Source of the DNA: JANQTF01 sp041741415
Lineage (GTDB): Bacteria; Bacteroidota; Bacteroidia; J057
Direction: 5' to 3'
DNA length: 64,000 nucleotides
Assembly: GCA_041741415.1 (NCBI GenBank)
Contig: JBGSKC010000006.1
Coordinates: 1-64,000 of the forward strand
Of this stretch, positions 1-9,000 are shown piece after piece. How positions within the stretch are numbered: position 1 is the stretch's first letter; each line of letters begins with the position of its first letter. The translations under genes and the position numbers were made by a program. Under the pieces are notes generated by a model. The model was given only the letters and a program-made list of their open reading frames with translations, ran no database searches and was not told the DNA's origin.

Positions 1-187
1 TAAATTGCCACTGGGAGTCGCTCAGCTCGGCAAACTTTGTTTGCATAATTTGAAAGATTGATACCTCCAAATTATCTGAGCGGCCCCACTTTTTAAAATC
101 GTCAAAAAATCAGCCAGTTAGGTTCCAAACATGGTCTTAGCGAATAACCATGTTTTTCATCCTGCCATTTACATCAACGCCCAAACA

Positions 188-868
188 ATGAAAGCCTTCT
201 TCCTTCCGCTGTTGGCCCTGGTCTTACTCCTAAGTGCTTGTGCCAGAGATGTTTCGATGAACGTAAACCAAGACAGCATCTACACAGAATACCGGATAGT
301 GTATGACGACGACCAGGGAAAGTCCTTTGCCCGCGCTACCTTCAGGTTTAGCGGAGCCACTGGCACCATCCTCGAGCTGTCTGCCCCTGCCGAAGTGACT
401 GTCGATGGCGAACCCATGGCCTGGAAGCCCCTGCTGGGCTATTATGAAAAGGAATATGCGGGCATCGACAGCCAGGCCACCTTTCTCTACAGCGACCTCG
501 ACAATAACACCTATGAGAACAAAGTCCTGATTGCCAAGGCGATCGATTTTCCTGCAGGTCTGGATACCTTGTCAAAAGGAGATGCCTTTACCCTAAGTTG
601 GACTGGTGCAGCCCTGGGCACCAATGAGAGTGTGATTGTGACAATCAATGGCGCCAACGAAGCCGACGCGAAGGTATTTACCCAGACGGCACCAGGTTCC
701 AGCTCCATCATTCTGGAGAAGAACAAACTCGAAGGCCTCGTACTGGGAACCGCAACAGTCCTGATGGAGCGATTTACTGTTCAGGTGCTGGAAGAAGGCA
801 CGCCCGAAGGCGGGGCTGTGTGGAGCCGCTATCTCGCTGATCCAATTCAGGTAGTGGTGGTGGAGTAG
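188..868 (+). CDS. Putative lipoprotein, function unknown
   Basis: A 226-residue protein whose N-terminus (MKAFFLPLLALVLLLSAC) is a lipoprotein signal peptide with lipobox LSAC, so it should be anchored in the inner or outer membrane. The reading frame is open upstream to 131, but the ATG at 188 is preferred because it puts the charged residue and hydrophobic core at the very start. The mature part looks like an all-beta protein (alternating hydrophobic residues, Gly/Thr rich). I do not recognise the family. It stands alone ahead of the serine hydrolase, separated by a region with an inverted repeat. Certain as a gene, unknown in function. Confidence 0.8.
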   Translation: MKAFFLPLLALVLLLSACARDVSMNVNQDSIYTEYRIVYDDDQGKSFARATFRFSGATGTILELSAPAEVTVDGEPMAWKPLLGYYEKEYAGIDSQATFLYSDLDNNTYENKVLIAKAIDFPAGLDTLSKGDAFTLSWTGAALGTNESVIVTINGANEADAKVFTQTAPGSSSIILEKNKLEGLVLGTATVLMERFTVQVLEEGTPEGGAVWSRYLADPIQVVVVE

Positions 869-921
869 GGGGGAAGAAGCCATTCTCTGTAAAATCAGGC
901 AAAGCAGATATTTTCTGATCC

Positions 922-967
922 GGCGGGGATTGAGTAGATTTAAGCACATTCTACCTTGATCCCCGCC
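922..967. repeat. Nested inverted repeat abutting a start codon
   Basis: Perfect 9-bp arms GGCGGGGAT (922-930) and ATCCCCGCC (959-967) enclose a second pair, GTAGA (934-938) and TCTAC (950-954). The 3' arm ends 5 bases before the ATG of the serine hydrolase at 973, so an RNA hairpin would bury its ribosome-binding region. No T-run follows, so it is not a standard terminator. It could be a translational control hairpin or an operator. Confidence 0.55.
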
Positions 968-972
968 TCTCT

Positions 973-2181
973 ATGAAATGGTTGAAGATTCTGGCAGTGG
1001 CACTGCTTGTCCTCGTCGCGACAGCTGCAGGGCTCTACTTTTTCCGCTATGCCCCCATGCTGGGCTTGTTTGCCGCAGAAAAAAAGGCAAATAACTTCCG
1101 GCACATGGAAGACATTTTCCCCGCCCACGAAATTGCACCGGCAGCCGAACCCTCGGCATTGGCGGTAAGCAACCAGCCTTTCCCCGACAGCGTCACGCTG
1201 CAAGGTCAGCGGGTAGCTCTAATTGATGAGCTGACCAAACTATCCACAACCGGCCTGCTCGTGTTGCGCAACGACAGCATCCTGTTTGAGACCTATCTCA
1301 TGGGGGCCACTGCCGAAGACCATTTTACTTCCTGGTCTGTTTCCAAATCCGTTACCTCCACCCTGATCGGCATCGCAGTTGGCGAAGGGAAAATTGCAAG
1401 CATCCAGGATCCTGTTGACAAGTACCTGCCTTATCTCAAAGGCTCCGGTTTTGAAGGGGTCTCCATTCAGCATGTGCTGCAAATGGCTTCCGGCATTCGT
1501 TTCTCAGAAAAATACGACGACCCCAACTCCGACATCAACCAGATGATGTACAAGCAGTTCGTCTATTTTCAATCGCTGCCAGACTGGGTCAAAGGTTTTC
1601 AATCGGAGGAAACACCAGGCGAAACATTTGAATACCAGAGCATCAATACCATTTTGCTGGGCCTGCTGTTGGCGGAGGTGTATGGAAAAACACTGGCGGA
1701 GGTGCTTGAGGAGAAAATCTGGCAGCCGATGGGTGCTGAGGGAATGGCCTGGTGGAACACCGATGAATACGACAACGAGATGGCCTTTGGCTTTCTCAAC
1801 GCCCGGCTACGCGATTATGGCCGTTTTGGGTTGATGATGCTCCATGGCGGAAATTGGAATGGCCGCCAGATCGTTTCCTCCGACTGGGTGACAGAGGCTA
1901 CCACCCTGCGCCCCGGTGAGCCGCACCCCGTTAAAAAAGAAGGCGACACCCAGTACCAGTACCACTGGTGGCTTCCCCAGACCGGTGACCCCGGTGAGTT
2001 CATGGCCTCCGGCTACATGGGCCAGTGCGTTTATGTGAACCCATACCGCAAAGTGGTGATCGTGAAAACGGGAACCGAGGAGGTGAAGCACCTGCCGCTG
2101 CTTCAGGCCATTGCCAGGGAAATTGGGACGCCGGTCCAGGTTCCCGTGCCAGCGGATACGTTGCTGGCGCCAGCCATGTAA
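973..2181 (+). CDS. Serine hydrolase, class C beta-lactamase-like family
   Basis: A 402-residue penicillin-binding-protein-fold hydrolase. The catalytic SxxK motif is S122-V-S-K125, and the second motif is Y221-Q-S223. The motifs and the later YHWWLP segment resemble 6-aminohexanoate-dimer hydrolase/esterase relatives more than true AmpC beta-lactamases. The C-terminal KTG (VIVKTGTE) supplies the third motif. The N-terminus (MKWLKILAVALLVLVATAAGLYFF) is an uncleaved membrane anchor or signal segment, placing the enzyme on the outer face of the inner membrane. The substrate cannot be told from sequence; amide or ester hydrolysis is expected. A zinc-ribbon miniprotein follows 43 bp downstream on the same strand. 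The start is preceded by a nested inverted repeat. Confidence 0.9.
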   Translation: MKWLKILAVALLVLVATAAGLYFFRYAPMLGLFAAEKKANNFRHMEDIFPAHEIAPAAEPSALAVSNQPFPDSVTLQGQRVALIDELTKLSTTGLLVLRNDSILFETYLMGATAEDHFTSWSVSKSVTSTLIGIAVGEGKIASIQDPVDKYLPYLKGSGFEGVSIQHVLQMASGIRFSEKYDDPNSDINQMMYKQFVYFQSLPDWVKGFQSEETPGETFEYQSINTILLGLLLAEVYGKTLAEVLEEKIWQPMGAEGMAWWNTDEYDNEMAFGFLNARLRDYGRFGLMMLHGGNWNGRQIVSSDWVTEATTLRPGEPHPVKKEGDTQYQYHWWLPQTGDPGEFMASGYMGQCVYVNPYRKVVIVKTGTEEVKHLPLLQAIAREIGTPVQVPVPADTLLAPAM

Positions 2182-2224
2182 GGTCTTGTCTTTCGGTTCT
2201 ACTGATTCTCCAAATTTTTCTGCT

Positions 2225-2452
2225 ATGGCTCACCCTCAAGATTGTCCGCGCTGTAAATCGAACCGGTTTGTACCGATGGTAGAAAGTGACACCGGCCTGT
2301 ATTGGCCCAAAACCCTGCGTACCTTCCGGACAGTGGTGAATGCCTGCGTGGATTGTGGCCACATTGAGAAAAAGGTTGATCCGCGGGACATGGAAAAATT
2401 GCAGAAGCAATGGCAGAAAAAACTGGGGCCTCAGGGCCCGATTCTGCGGTAA
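2225..2452 (+). CDS. Small zinc-ribbon protein
   Basis: A 75-residue protein with two CxxC knuckles, C7-P-R-C10 and C41-V-D-C44, spaced like a single zinc ribbon, and a basic C-terminal helix (KLQKQWQKKLG). The frame is open further upstream to 2111 inside the preceding gene, but the ATG at 2225 gives a compact protein starting just ahead of the first knuckle. Similar short zinc-ribbon proteins are common hypotheticals; nucleic-acid or protein binding is possible but unproven. Its stop is 16 bp from the stop of the converging gene at 2469. Confidence 0.75.
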   Translation: MAHPQDCPRCKSNRFVPMVESDTGLYWPKTLRTFRTVVNACVDCGHIEKKVDPRDMEKLQKQWQKKLGPQGPILR

Positions 2453-2468
2453 AGTCTGACCTGACAAG

Positions 2469-3284
2469 TTAATCCCGGAATTCCGGCTGCCCGGATTTGG
2501 TCATCGCTGCCTGCACAGCTTTGGCCAGGTCTTCCGATAATAACATGGCTGCATTCCACGTGGCAATGTACCGGAGGCCATCTTCGATGGAATGGTCGCG
2601 GCCATACTGAAGCATTTCCTTGGTACCCCGGATCGACAAAGGTGATTTAGCCGAAATGTTCCTGGCCACTTCTTCCACCCTGGTTTTAAGTTCCACTGTT
2701 GTAGAATAGGCGGCATTTACGAGCCCGTATTTTTCAGCCTCGCTGCCGGGCATTTTGCGGCCTGTGTAGCAAAGCTCCCGTGCAATCCCGTCGGCAATCA
2801 GGCGCGGAAGCCGCTGCAGAGTGCCCACATCCGCCACCATGCCCATGTCAATTTCTTTTACCTGAAAAAAGGCGTCTGCTGTTGAATAGCGCATGTCACA
2901 GGCTGTGACGATGTCCACCCCGGCTCCGACACAGGCTCCGTGAACCATGGCAATCACGGGCTTTTTGCATTGGTCAATGGCATTGATGGCAGCCTGAAGG
3001 TTCAGCACCATGTTTCTCAGCGCCTCGCGCCGTCTGCCTTCGCAGTCGTGCTGGGTTTGCTGGCCGGCCTGCATGAGGAAGGCGAGGTCAATTCCGGCGC
3101 AAAAGTGCTTTCCCTCCCCCGACAGCACCACTACGCGGCAGGCAGGATCTTCGCTGAGCCTGTCAAACACCTCTTTCATTTCCGTCCAGGCCTGCTGATC
3201 AAGTGCATTGACCTTTTCCGGGCGGTTCATCACGACGGAAGCCACGCCCTGTTCTGTGGTGGTGCGGAAAAATGATGGGTTCAT
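2469..3284 (-). CDS. Delta3,5-delta2,4-dienoyl-CoA isomerase (ECH1-like crotonase)
   Basis: A 271-residue crotonase-fold enzyme. The oxyanion-hole segments are FCAGID (61-66) and HGACVGAGVD (115-124). The run KEIDMG plus VADVGTLQRLP (143-160) is nearly that of mammalian ECH1, and D124, E144 and D152 match the spacing of the three catalytic acids of rat ECH1 (Asp176, Glu196, Asp204). That makes dienoyl-CoA isomerase, used in beta-oxidation of unsaturated fatty acids with odd-position double bonds, a better call than plain enoyl-CoA hydratase. No other beta-oxidation gene is in the window. It lies 52 bp after the cytochrome c gene and may be the last member of that leftward operon. Confidence 0.88.
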   Translation of the reverse strand: MNPSFFRTTTEQGVASVVMNRPEKVNALDQQAWTEMKEVFDRLSEDPACRVVVLSGEGKHFCAGIDLAFLMQAGQQTQHDCEGRRREALRNMVLNLQAAINAIDQCKKPVIAMVHGACVGAGVDIVTACDMRYSTADAFFQVKEIDMGMVADVGTLQRLPRLIADGIARELCYTGRKMPGSEAEKYGLVNAAYSTTVELKTRVEEVARNISAKSPLSIRGTKEMLQYGRDHSIEDGLRYIATWNAAMLLSEDLAKAVQAAMTKSGQPEFRD

Positions 3285-3336
3285 ATCAGCGAATGGGTCA
3301 ACATCAGAAGTAGTCAGGAATCGATGCCAGCCTGCG

Positions 3337-3783
3337 TTATGGCAATGTCAAACTGGTCGTGTCACAAGATTCGAGGGCTGCCCGGATGTCTTCGAAAGCG
3401 AGATCGGGGGCCTCATTCCCCCAGGCAGACCGAATGTACAGCAAAATGCTGCGAATCTCAACGGGCTGCAAGCGTTTATTGGGCGGCATGGGCCGGTTGT
3501 ATTCAACCCCGTTGACGAGGATGGTATCAATCTGGCCATAGCGAAGGACACAGGCCAGCTCGGGCCCGCCCTTCAGCAAATAATCTGCCCCTGCCAGTGG
3601 AGGAATCAATTTTCCAAGTCCCCTGCCATCGGCCATGTGGCAGGTTTGGCAGTGAAGCTCATAGAGCTTTTGACCTGCGGTGGAGCTCACTTCGCCATCG
3701 GCGCCATACTTCAATACCAAAATTCCCGCCACAAGGCCCAGCGGCCAGAGGTACCAGATCCAGGTTTTCCAGCGCTTGTTCAT
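3337..3783 (-). CDS. Membrane-anchored cytochrome c
   Basis: A 148-residue monohaem class I cytochrome c. One N-terminal membrane segment (about 9-25) is followed by the haem-binding C45-Q-T-C48-H49 and a likely axial M99 in NRPMPPN. It should be periplasmic and tethered to the inner membrane, carrying electrons. Its ATG overlaps the stop of the SCO1-like gene by 4 bp, so the two are translationally coupled and probably act in the same respiratory context, such as copper-oxidase assembly and electron supply. The partner oxidase is not in the window. Confidence 0.9.
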   Translation of the reverse strand: MNKRWKTWIWYLWPLGLVAGILVLKYGADGEVSSTAGQKLYELHCQTCHMADGRGLGKLIPPLAGADYLLKGGPELACVLRYGQIDTILVNGVEYNRPMPPNKRLQPVEIRSILLYIRSAWGNEAPDLAFEDIRAALESCDTTSLTLP

Positions 3784-4433
3784 GGCTGCTCATATTCGGC
3801 ATACAGCCGGGGGAGGTCTGCGATCAGGCGCTTCACATCTTCGGGGTCGGTTCCTTCATAGTAGCCCCGGATTTGCCCGATCCTGTCCACCAGAATCAGC
3901 TTGCCGCTGTGGAAAATGCCGCCATTCACCGCGCCAGTGGGGCTTCCTGACAGCAGATAGCGGTCCATCATGACTTCATAGACATATTCTTCCTCCGGTG
4001 TTGTCAGGAAAATCCAGTTGGGGTCTGTGGTGCCAAGATCGTTCTTGTATTTGGTCAGCTCCTCCGGCGTATCAAACAGCGGATCCAGGCTGTGCGACAA
4101 AATCCTGAAGTCGGAGCGGTCTTTCATGGCCTCCGAAACCTGCAGAAGCGCCTTGCTCATCATGGGGCAGATATCCGGGCAGCGGGTGAAAAAGAAGTCG
4201 GCGATATAAATTTTTCCGGCTACCTGAAGTTCAGAATATGGCTGCCCGGCCTGATCAACAAAGGAAAAGGCACCGATCCGGTGGGTGAGGGTGTCGCCTT
4301 CCGGGGTGATTTGCTCCAGCCCGATGATGGGGAAGGGCTCGGCTTTTTTTTGCTCACAGGAGAAAAACAAGGGGAGAAGCACCAATGGAAGGAGCAGGCC
4401 CTTAAATAATTGGTAGTCAGTTAATTGGATCAT
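3780..4433 (-). CDS. SCO1/SenC-family copper chaperone lipoprotein
   Basis: A 217-residue thioredoxin-fold protein with the copper-binding motif C85-P-D-I-C89 and the conserved distal H175 in GGIFHSGK, so all three ligands of the family are present. The N-terminus is a lipoprotein signal with lipobox PLFFSC (C26), predicting a periplasm-facing lipid anchor. SCO proteins deliver copper to the CuA site of cytochrome oxidase or act as thiol reductants for it. It overlaps its neighbours by 4 bp on both sides, between a small lipoprotein gene and the cytochrome c gene. Confidence 0.93.
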   Translation of the reverse strand: MIQLTDYQLFKGLLLPLVLLPLFFSCEQKKAEPFPIIGLEQITPEGDTLTHRIGAFSFVDQAGQPYSELQVAGKIYIADFFFTRCPDICPMMSKALLQVSEAMKDRSDFRILSHSLDPLFDTPEELTKYKNDLGTTDPNWIFLTTPEEEYVYEVMMDRYLLSGSPTGAVNGGIFHSGKLILVDRIGQIRGYYEGTDPEDVKRLIADLPRLYAEYEQP

Positions 4434-4867
4434 GGTGCAGGAAGATAAGCGGTAGCCTGTTGAATGGCGGCGTTCATCAGATCCCGGGTAGCCTCCATGG
4501 ATTCGAGCTGCTGCTGCAATTGAGCGATTTGTTCTGCCTGGGGCAGGGTGCTGTCTGGTTCTGCCCAGTTGCGCATCCAGCTTTTCATGGAAAAATCAGC
4601 AGAATCGAGCAGCGTAAGCGCTTCCCCCCAGGCAGTTCCGGAGGCTTCGTCCTGGCCTGCTTCGGAGGCGAGCATGTCCTTCAGCTGGCGCTTTAGCTGA
4701 ATGATTTCTCCCATTTTCCCCATCTCAGCATTGTGGAGGTCCATGACAACTGTTCGGAGAGAATCAACGGCAGTAGGTTTTGTGGAGGCAGATGTTGCCG
4801 GGGTGGATTCGCAGGCTGCCAGGAAAAGGCCTGTTCCAATAAGAAGGAGGGCGAGAAATTGTTTCAT
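4430..4867 (-). CDS. Small coiled-coil lipoprotein
   Basis: A 145-residue lipoprotein starting MKQFLALLLIGTGLFLAAC (lipobox LAAC, C19). Two heptad-rich helical stretches follow, near residues 38-70 and 110-135 (QAEQIAQLQQQLESMEATRDL). The longer frame reaching 5041 runs inside glycerate kinase; the ATG at 4867 is chosen for its signal peptide and because it makes an ATGA overlap with the glycerate kinase stop. I do not recognise the family. Its place directly ahead of the SCO1-like gene with 4-bp overlaps suggests an envelope role with the SCO/cytochrome pair. Confidence 0.8.
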   Translation of the reverse strand: MKQFLALLLIGTGLFLAACESTPATSASTKPTAVDSLRTVVMDLHNAEMGKMGEIIQLKRQLKDMLASEAGQDEASGTAWGEALTLLDSADFSMKSWMRNWAEPDSTLPQAEQIAQLQQQLESMEATRDLMNAAIQQATAYLPAP

Positions 4868-5997
4868 GTCGTTTGGGAAAAATGGTCCATTAAACGGGCG
4901 AGCTTTGCCCCCGCATCGGTCAAAAGGGCGGGAGTGTTTTCCAAAGCCTCGGACAAAGATAAGGGCTTGTTTAAGATAGAGGTAGCATAAGTTAGGCCCA
5001 GTTTGTCCATCTCCTGCCAGGAAAGTTCCAGGCGTCCGCAAACAGCAAAAACAGGAATCCCCCTGGCCCTGGCGGCTTTCGCGATGCCCGCCATTGTTTT
5101 TCCCTGAAGGGTCTGCGAATCGAGGGCTCCTTCGCCGGTCAGGATCAGGTCGGCGCGACTGAGCCAGTCTGCTACCTGGGGAAGGGCCAGAATTTGTTCA
5201 ATCCCCGGAGAAATGCGGGCCTTGAAAAACACGTGCAACCCGGCTCCTGCTCCTCCGGCCGCTCCGGCACCCGGCAGGTCCTGCAAGTCTTCGCCCGAGC
5301 GCTTTTTCCACCATGCACCAAATTTCTCAAGTCCGGTATCAAGGTCTATTACCATGCCAAGATCGGCTCCTTTTTGCCGGGCAAAGGTTTGGGCGGCACC
5401 CATTGGACCAAACAAAGGGCTTCTTACGTCGCTGGCGACTATCAATTCCACGCCCTGGGGAAAGCTCCAGCCCGATAAGTCGATCCGGGCGCATTTAACA
5501 AGGCCCTCACCAGTTGGAGGCAATGACTGGCCTTGCTGGTCCAGAAAAACTGCTCCGAATACCGAGGCCATGCCCCAGCCAGCGTCGTTCGTGGCGCTGC
5601 CCCCGATGCCCAGCACCAGGCGTTTGGCTCCATGGTTGATGGCAGCTTTCATCAGTTGCCCCGTTCCGGTTGTGCTGGTAAAAAGAGGGTTTCGCTCCTG
5701 GGCAGACAGCAGGGCAAGGCCCGAGGCTGTTGCCAGGTCGAGATAAGCGGTTTGGTCATGAAGATAAAATGGGGCGTTGATCCGGCGGCCCAGCGGGTCC
5801 TGAACATCGACAAATACAGGCTGGGCTTGCAGATGGAGGGCCATAATCCTTGCGAAGCCCTCGCCGCCATCTGCCAGAGGGCACTGCCACAGGGTATCTT
5901 CAGGCCGCACCTGACGCCAGCCTTCAGCCAGGAAGCGGGCCACTTCCCCTGCTTCGGCGGCATCTTTAAACTTGTCGGGAGCAATCAGGATGTTCAC
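4864..5997 (-). CDS. Glycerate kinase (GlxK/GarK type)
   Basis: A 377-residue kinase of the GlxK/GarK family that phosphorylates D-glycerate with ATP, usually to 2-phosphoglycerate. Supporting segments are the N-terminal NILIAPDKFKDAAEAGEVA, the glycine-rich LVLGIGGSATNDAGWGM and LILTGEGALDSQTLQGK. The start is taken as GTG at 5997 because it produces the family's usual N-terminus; the longer frame to 6060 would translate through the terminator of the upstream protease gene. It is the first gene of a leftward run in which it overlaps the lipoprotein gene by 4 bp. Why a central-carbon enzyme heads an apparently respiratory operon is unclear. Confidence 0.92.
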   Translation of the reverse strand: MNILIAPDKFKDAAEAGEVARFLAEGWRQVRPEDTLWQCPLADGGEGFARIMALHLQAQPVFVDVQDPLGRRINAPFYLHDQTAYLDLATASGLALLSAQERNPLFTSTTGTGQLMKAAINHGAKRLVLGIGGSATNDAGWGMASVFGAVFLDQQGQSLPPTGEGLVKCARIDLSGWSFPQGVELIVASDVRSPLFGPMGAAQTFARQKGADLGMVIDLDTGLEKFGAWWKKRSGEDLQDLPGAGAAGGAGAGLHVFFKARISPGIEQILALPQVADWLSRADLILTGEGALDSQTLQGKTMAGIAKAARARGIPVFAVCGRLELSWQEMDKLGLTYATSILNKPLSLSEALENTPALLTDAGAKLARLMDHFSQTT

Positions 5998-6020
5998 AAC
6001 GGAAGCTTTTTTCAAGTATA

Positions 6021-6052
6021 AAAAAAGCCCGATCCAAAAGCAGGATCGGGCC
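6021..6052 (-). terminator. Intrinsic terminator of the M36 protease gene
   Basis: Read leftward, GGCCCGATCC and GGATCGGGC form an 8-9 bp GC-rich stem with a 7-base loop, followed directly by a run of seven T. It lies 24 bp past the protease stop codon at 6076. Confidence 0.9.
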
Positions 6053-6075
6053 GGAATCAAACGTGAATTAAGCGG

Positions 6076-9000
6076 TTATTCCACCACCAGGCGGAGGTAG
6101 CTCCTGGCCTTGTCATTGCTCAGTTCCAGCAGGTACATACCAGGGCTAACGCTGTGGAGGAGAAGGGTTTCTTCCTGAACACCAGCAGGAACAGTTCGTC
6201 GCATCACTTCCTGGCCAAGCAGGTTTCTCAGGGAAAGGGTCAGGGCTGAAGGGCCAGCGAGGGTCCAGCTCACAGTTACCTGTTCATCAGCGGGGTTTGG
6301 GGCTACTTTCACCCGGAAGGGATTGGCAAGGCCTTCGAGCTGAAGGGTTGTACTTGTGTCGCCTTCCAGGATCAGGGTTGGGAACCGTTGCTCGCTGCAG
6401 AACCTGTCGCCGGTGGCAGCATCCGCACATGCGGTGTTGCTGAACGACACCTCTGTGCCAATTCTCAGGTCGTCGATCCACCAACCTGCAACAGCAGTGT
6501 TGTCGTCGGAAAGAAAGCGGAATCGAATGAACAAGGGCTGTCCAAGGAAACCGCTCAAGTCGATTTTGGTCTGGATATAGCCCTGGCTTGTGCCGGAAAA
6601 TGCGTCCACGCTTCCGACGGGGTTATTAGCACCAAGGGTGGTGTTATAGCCGTTGGAAACCATGAAAGGGCCTGCGTCAATCCACTGGCCGCCAGTTTGA
6701 GTGGGCAGGATTTCCACAATGCCGCCATCCCAGCCGCCTTCCGTGCGGTATTCGTGCCAGAAGCTCAGAATGGACGGGCTAAGGATCGGTGCCAGCGGCA
6801 AGGTGAGGGTTTGGTCGTTGGATTCTTCCACGTTGGGAACAAACCAGGCATTCTGGCCACTTCGCGGATTCAGCGTATCAAGTGACCAACCATCTGAACC
6901 TGTTTGAGCAGCTACCAGGTAATTGGTTACAGATCCCTCCAGGTTGTCGTTGAAGGTGAAGCTGGAAGCAGGGGTGTTGGCAGGAACCTGGGCCTGGAAC
7001 TCGCAAACAACTGTCTGGCCTGCTCCAATGCTGTCGATGGTCATTGTCACGACGCTTCCAACCACTGTCACGGGGCAGGTAGCTGATTGATCGACATAGA
7101 GCAAGGGTTCAGGCAGGGTGTCGCGAATTACCACCTGGGTCAGCAGGCTGTCTTTCTGGTTGTTAAGTGTGAAGCGATAAAGGAGGCTTCCGCCTTGTTC
7201 GACCGATTCTGAGAGGGTGGTTTTTTCCAGGTAAAGAATTTCCTGACAGCTGGGGGGGAGGTCATAGCCTTCCACACCATCACCACGGTCGTCGGGATCG
7301 CCCTGGCTGGCACTAAAGCCAAGCCCCCTGCGGGCAAATACTTCCCAAATGAGGCATTGGTTCGTGCCGCCAAAGTTGATCTGGTCTGCCTGAAGGATAG
7401 CATCGCGCACGTCGGTGAAACCGGGGGCACAGGGCTGGAGCTTCATCCCGTCGATCACGAGTTGCATGGCCATGTTGTTTCCGCCTGTACCGTTGTAAAT
7501 GTCGGGGTCGTAGCCGTAGGTGTCGGTCATTTTCCAGTACAAATCCCAGAGCATGGCACACATCACCGAGCCTACGCCATGAGGAATGGAGAACACTTTA
7601 ATGTCGTCGTAGGTGTAAGGACTAAGGGACATATCAGTGCTGTAGGGGTAATCCCGGATGCCATTGCCGCTTGGATCCTCGCCATTGGCAAAGGTTCCGA
7701 TTCCCCTTGCGTCGCTGCTAAGGTCGCCTGGCTCAGAGGTCATAACGAGGGAAAAGAAATCGCTCCAGCCTTCTCCGGCCTGCTCTTCGTTGAACAAACA
7801 AGACACAGCAGGCCCGCCCGTAAGTCGGGTGGAAATACCGTGGCCATATTCGTGGGCCACTACGCCGTTGTCGAAACTACCATCCCGGTCGTTGGGGTTG
7901 CCCGGATCAAAGATGGTGGCATTAACCCTGGTGGTGGCAAGTGCTGTTTTGACAGAGTTGCCAATGCTTTGCGCCACCATGATCGAGGGGATGGTGATGC
8001 TGGGATCGGCGCCGCCCATGTTGAAAGGGGCACCACCTGTATTTTGCACCACGATCACCCCCACAGCCCCTGCGTCCTGGCAAAATTTCACCTTTTGAAC
8101 AAAATTGCATCCTCCTCTGGTTACCACAGCAATTCTTCCCGCCACGCTGTCGGGCTGTTGAATGGTGGAACAGCCTTCATTGCTGTTCTGGGTATCTAAG
8201 GCGAGCCAGAGGTCTGCAGTGAGGGGAGTAGTGGGAATGCCTGGACCAAATTGTGCGCCCGTAGCGCCATAGGCGCCCGCCAGGGAGGCAGGGGCATTTA
8301 CTGTCAGAATATCCGGGGAAGAGCCACCAGAAGTCCAGAGAAACATTTGCATCCTCCCGCTGTTACCGTCGGGAGGGGTGGCAAAATTGGCATTGTTCAA
8401 CCCGGACCCGTCCTGAGCGTCGGCAAATACGAAGTCGCCGCCAGCACCGCCCTTCCCATAGTTATTCGCTTGAAAATTTCCGCTTACTTCATCGAAACCA
8501 TACTGGTACCAGACGTCGTGCATCAGGTTGTTCCAATAAAAAAGGTTGGTGGTGGATGCTTGCAGATACAGCAAAGGAGCGACACCGCCCGGCAAGGGAA
8601 AGTCGAAGCTCAGGTTGGTACCACCGTCGGGAGACACCCCTGTTCCGTTGTCGCCATTGCGATCGTCCTGAGCCCACACGTTGTTGCCGCGCGTGATGGT
8701 GAAATCCTCGCCGGGGTTGCCGTCCACGTCATGCCAGCCAAAGGGGGAGGCGTCGGCATTGGAAGGATCAGTGATCAGGGACCTGAGTCCGTGATTAGGA
8801 CTTTCTACCGGGAAAGGGAAGACGCGGTATTCCGGCGTGGCCATAGGGCGAAACGGCGCAAAAAGCTGAAGTGGTTCGTCGGCCTGGGTGGCAGATGCCA
8901 GCCCCATGGTATGTGCACCTGTGTGGCCCCCTTTGTGGTCAAATGAGCAGTGAATCACCCAGTCTTCCTGCCCCAGAACGGTGCCATCCTGGGCATCCAC

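Noticed and set aside
30..44. Small inverted repeat GCAAAC-TTT-GTTTGC upstream of the first lipoprotein
   Set aside because: Six-base arms in AT-rich intergenic DNA are weak evidence, and no second site or consensus promoter supports an operator.
7357..8199. 280-residue rightward ORF
   Set aside because: Antisense to the zinc-site region of the M36 protease and without motifs.
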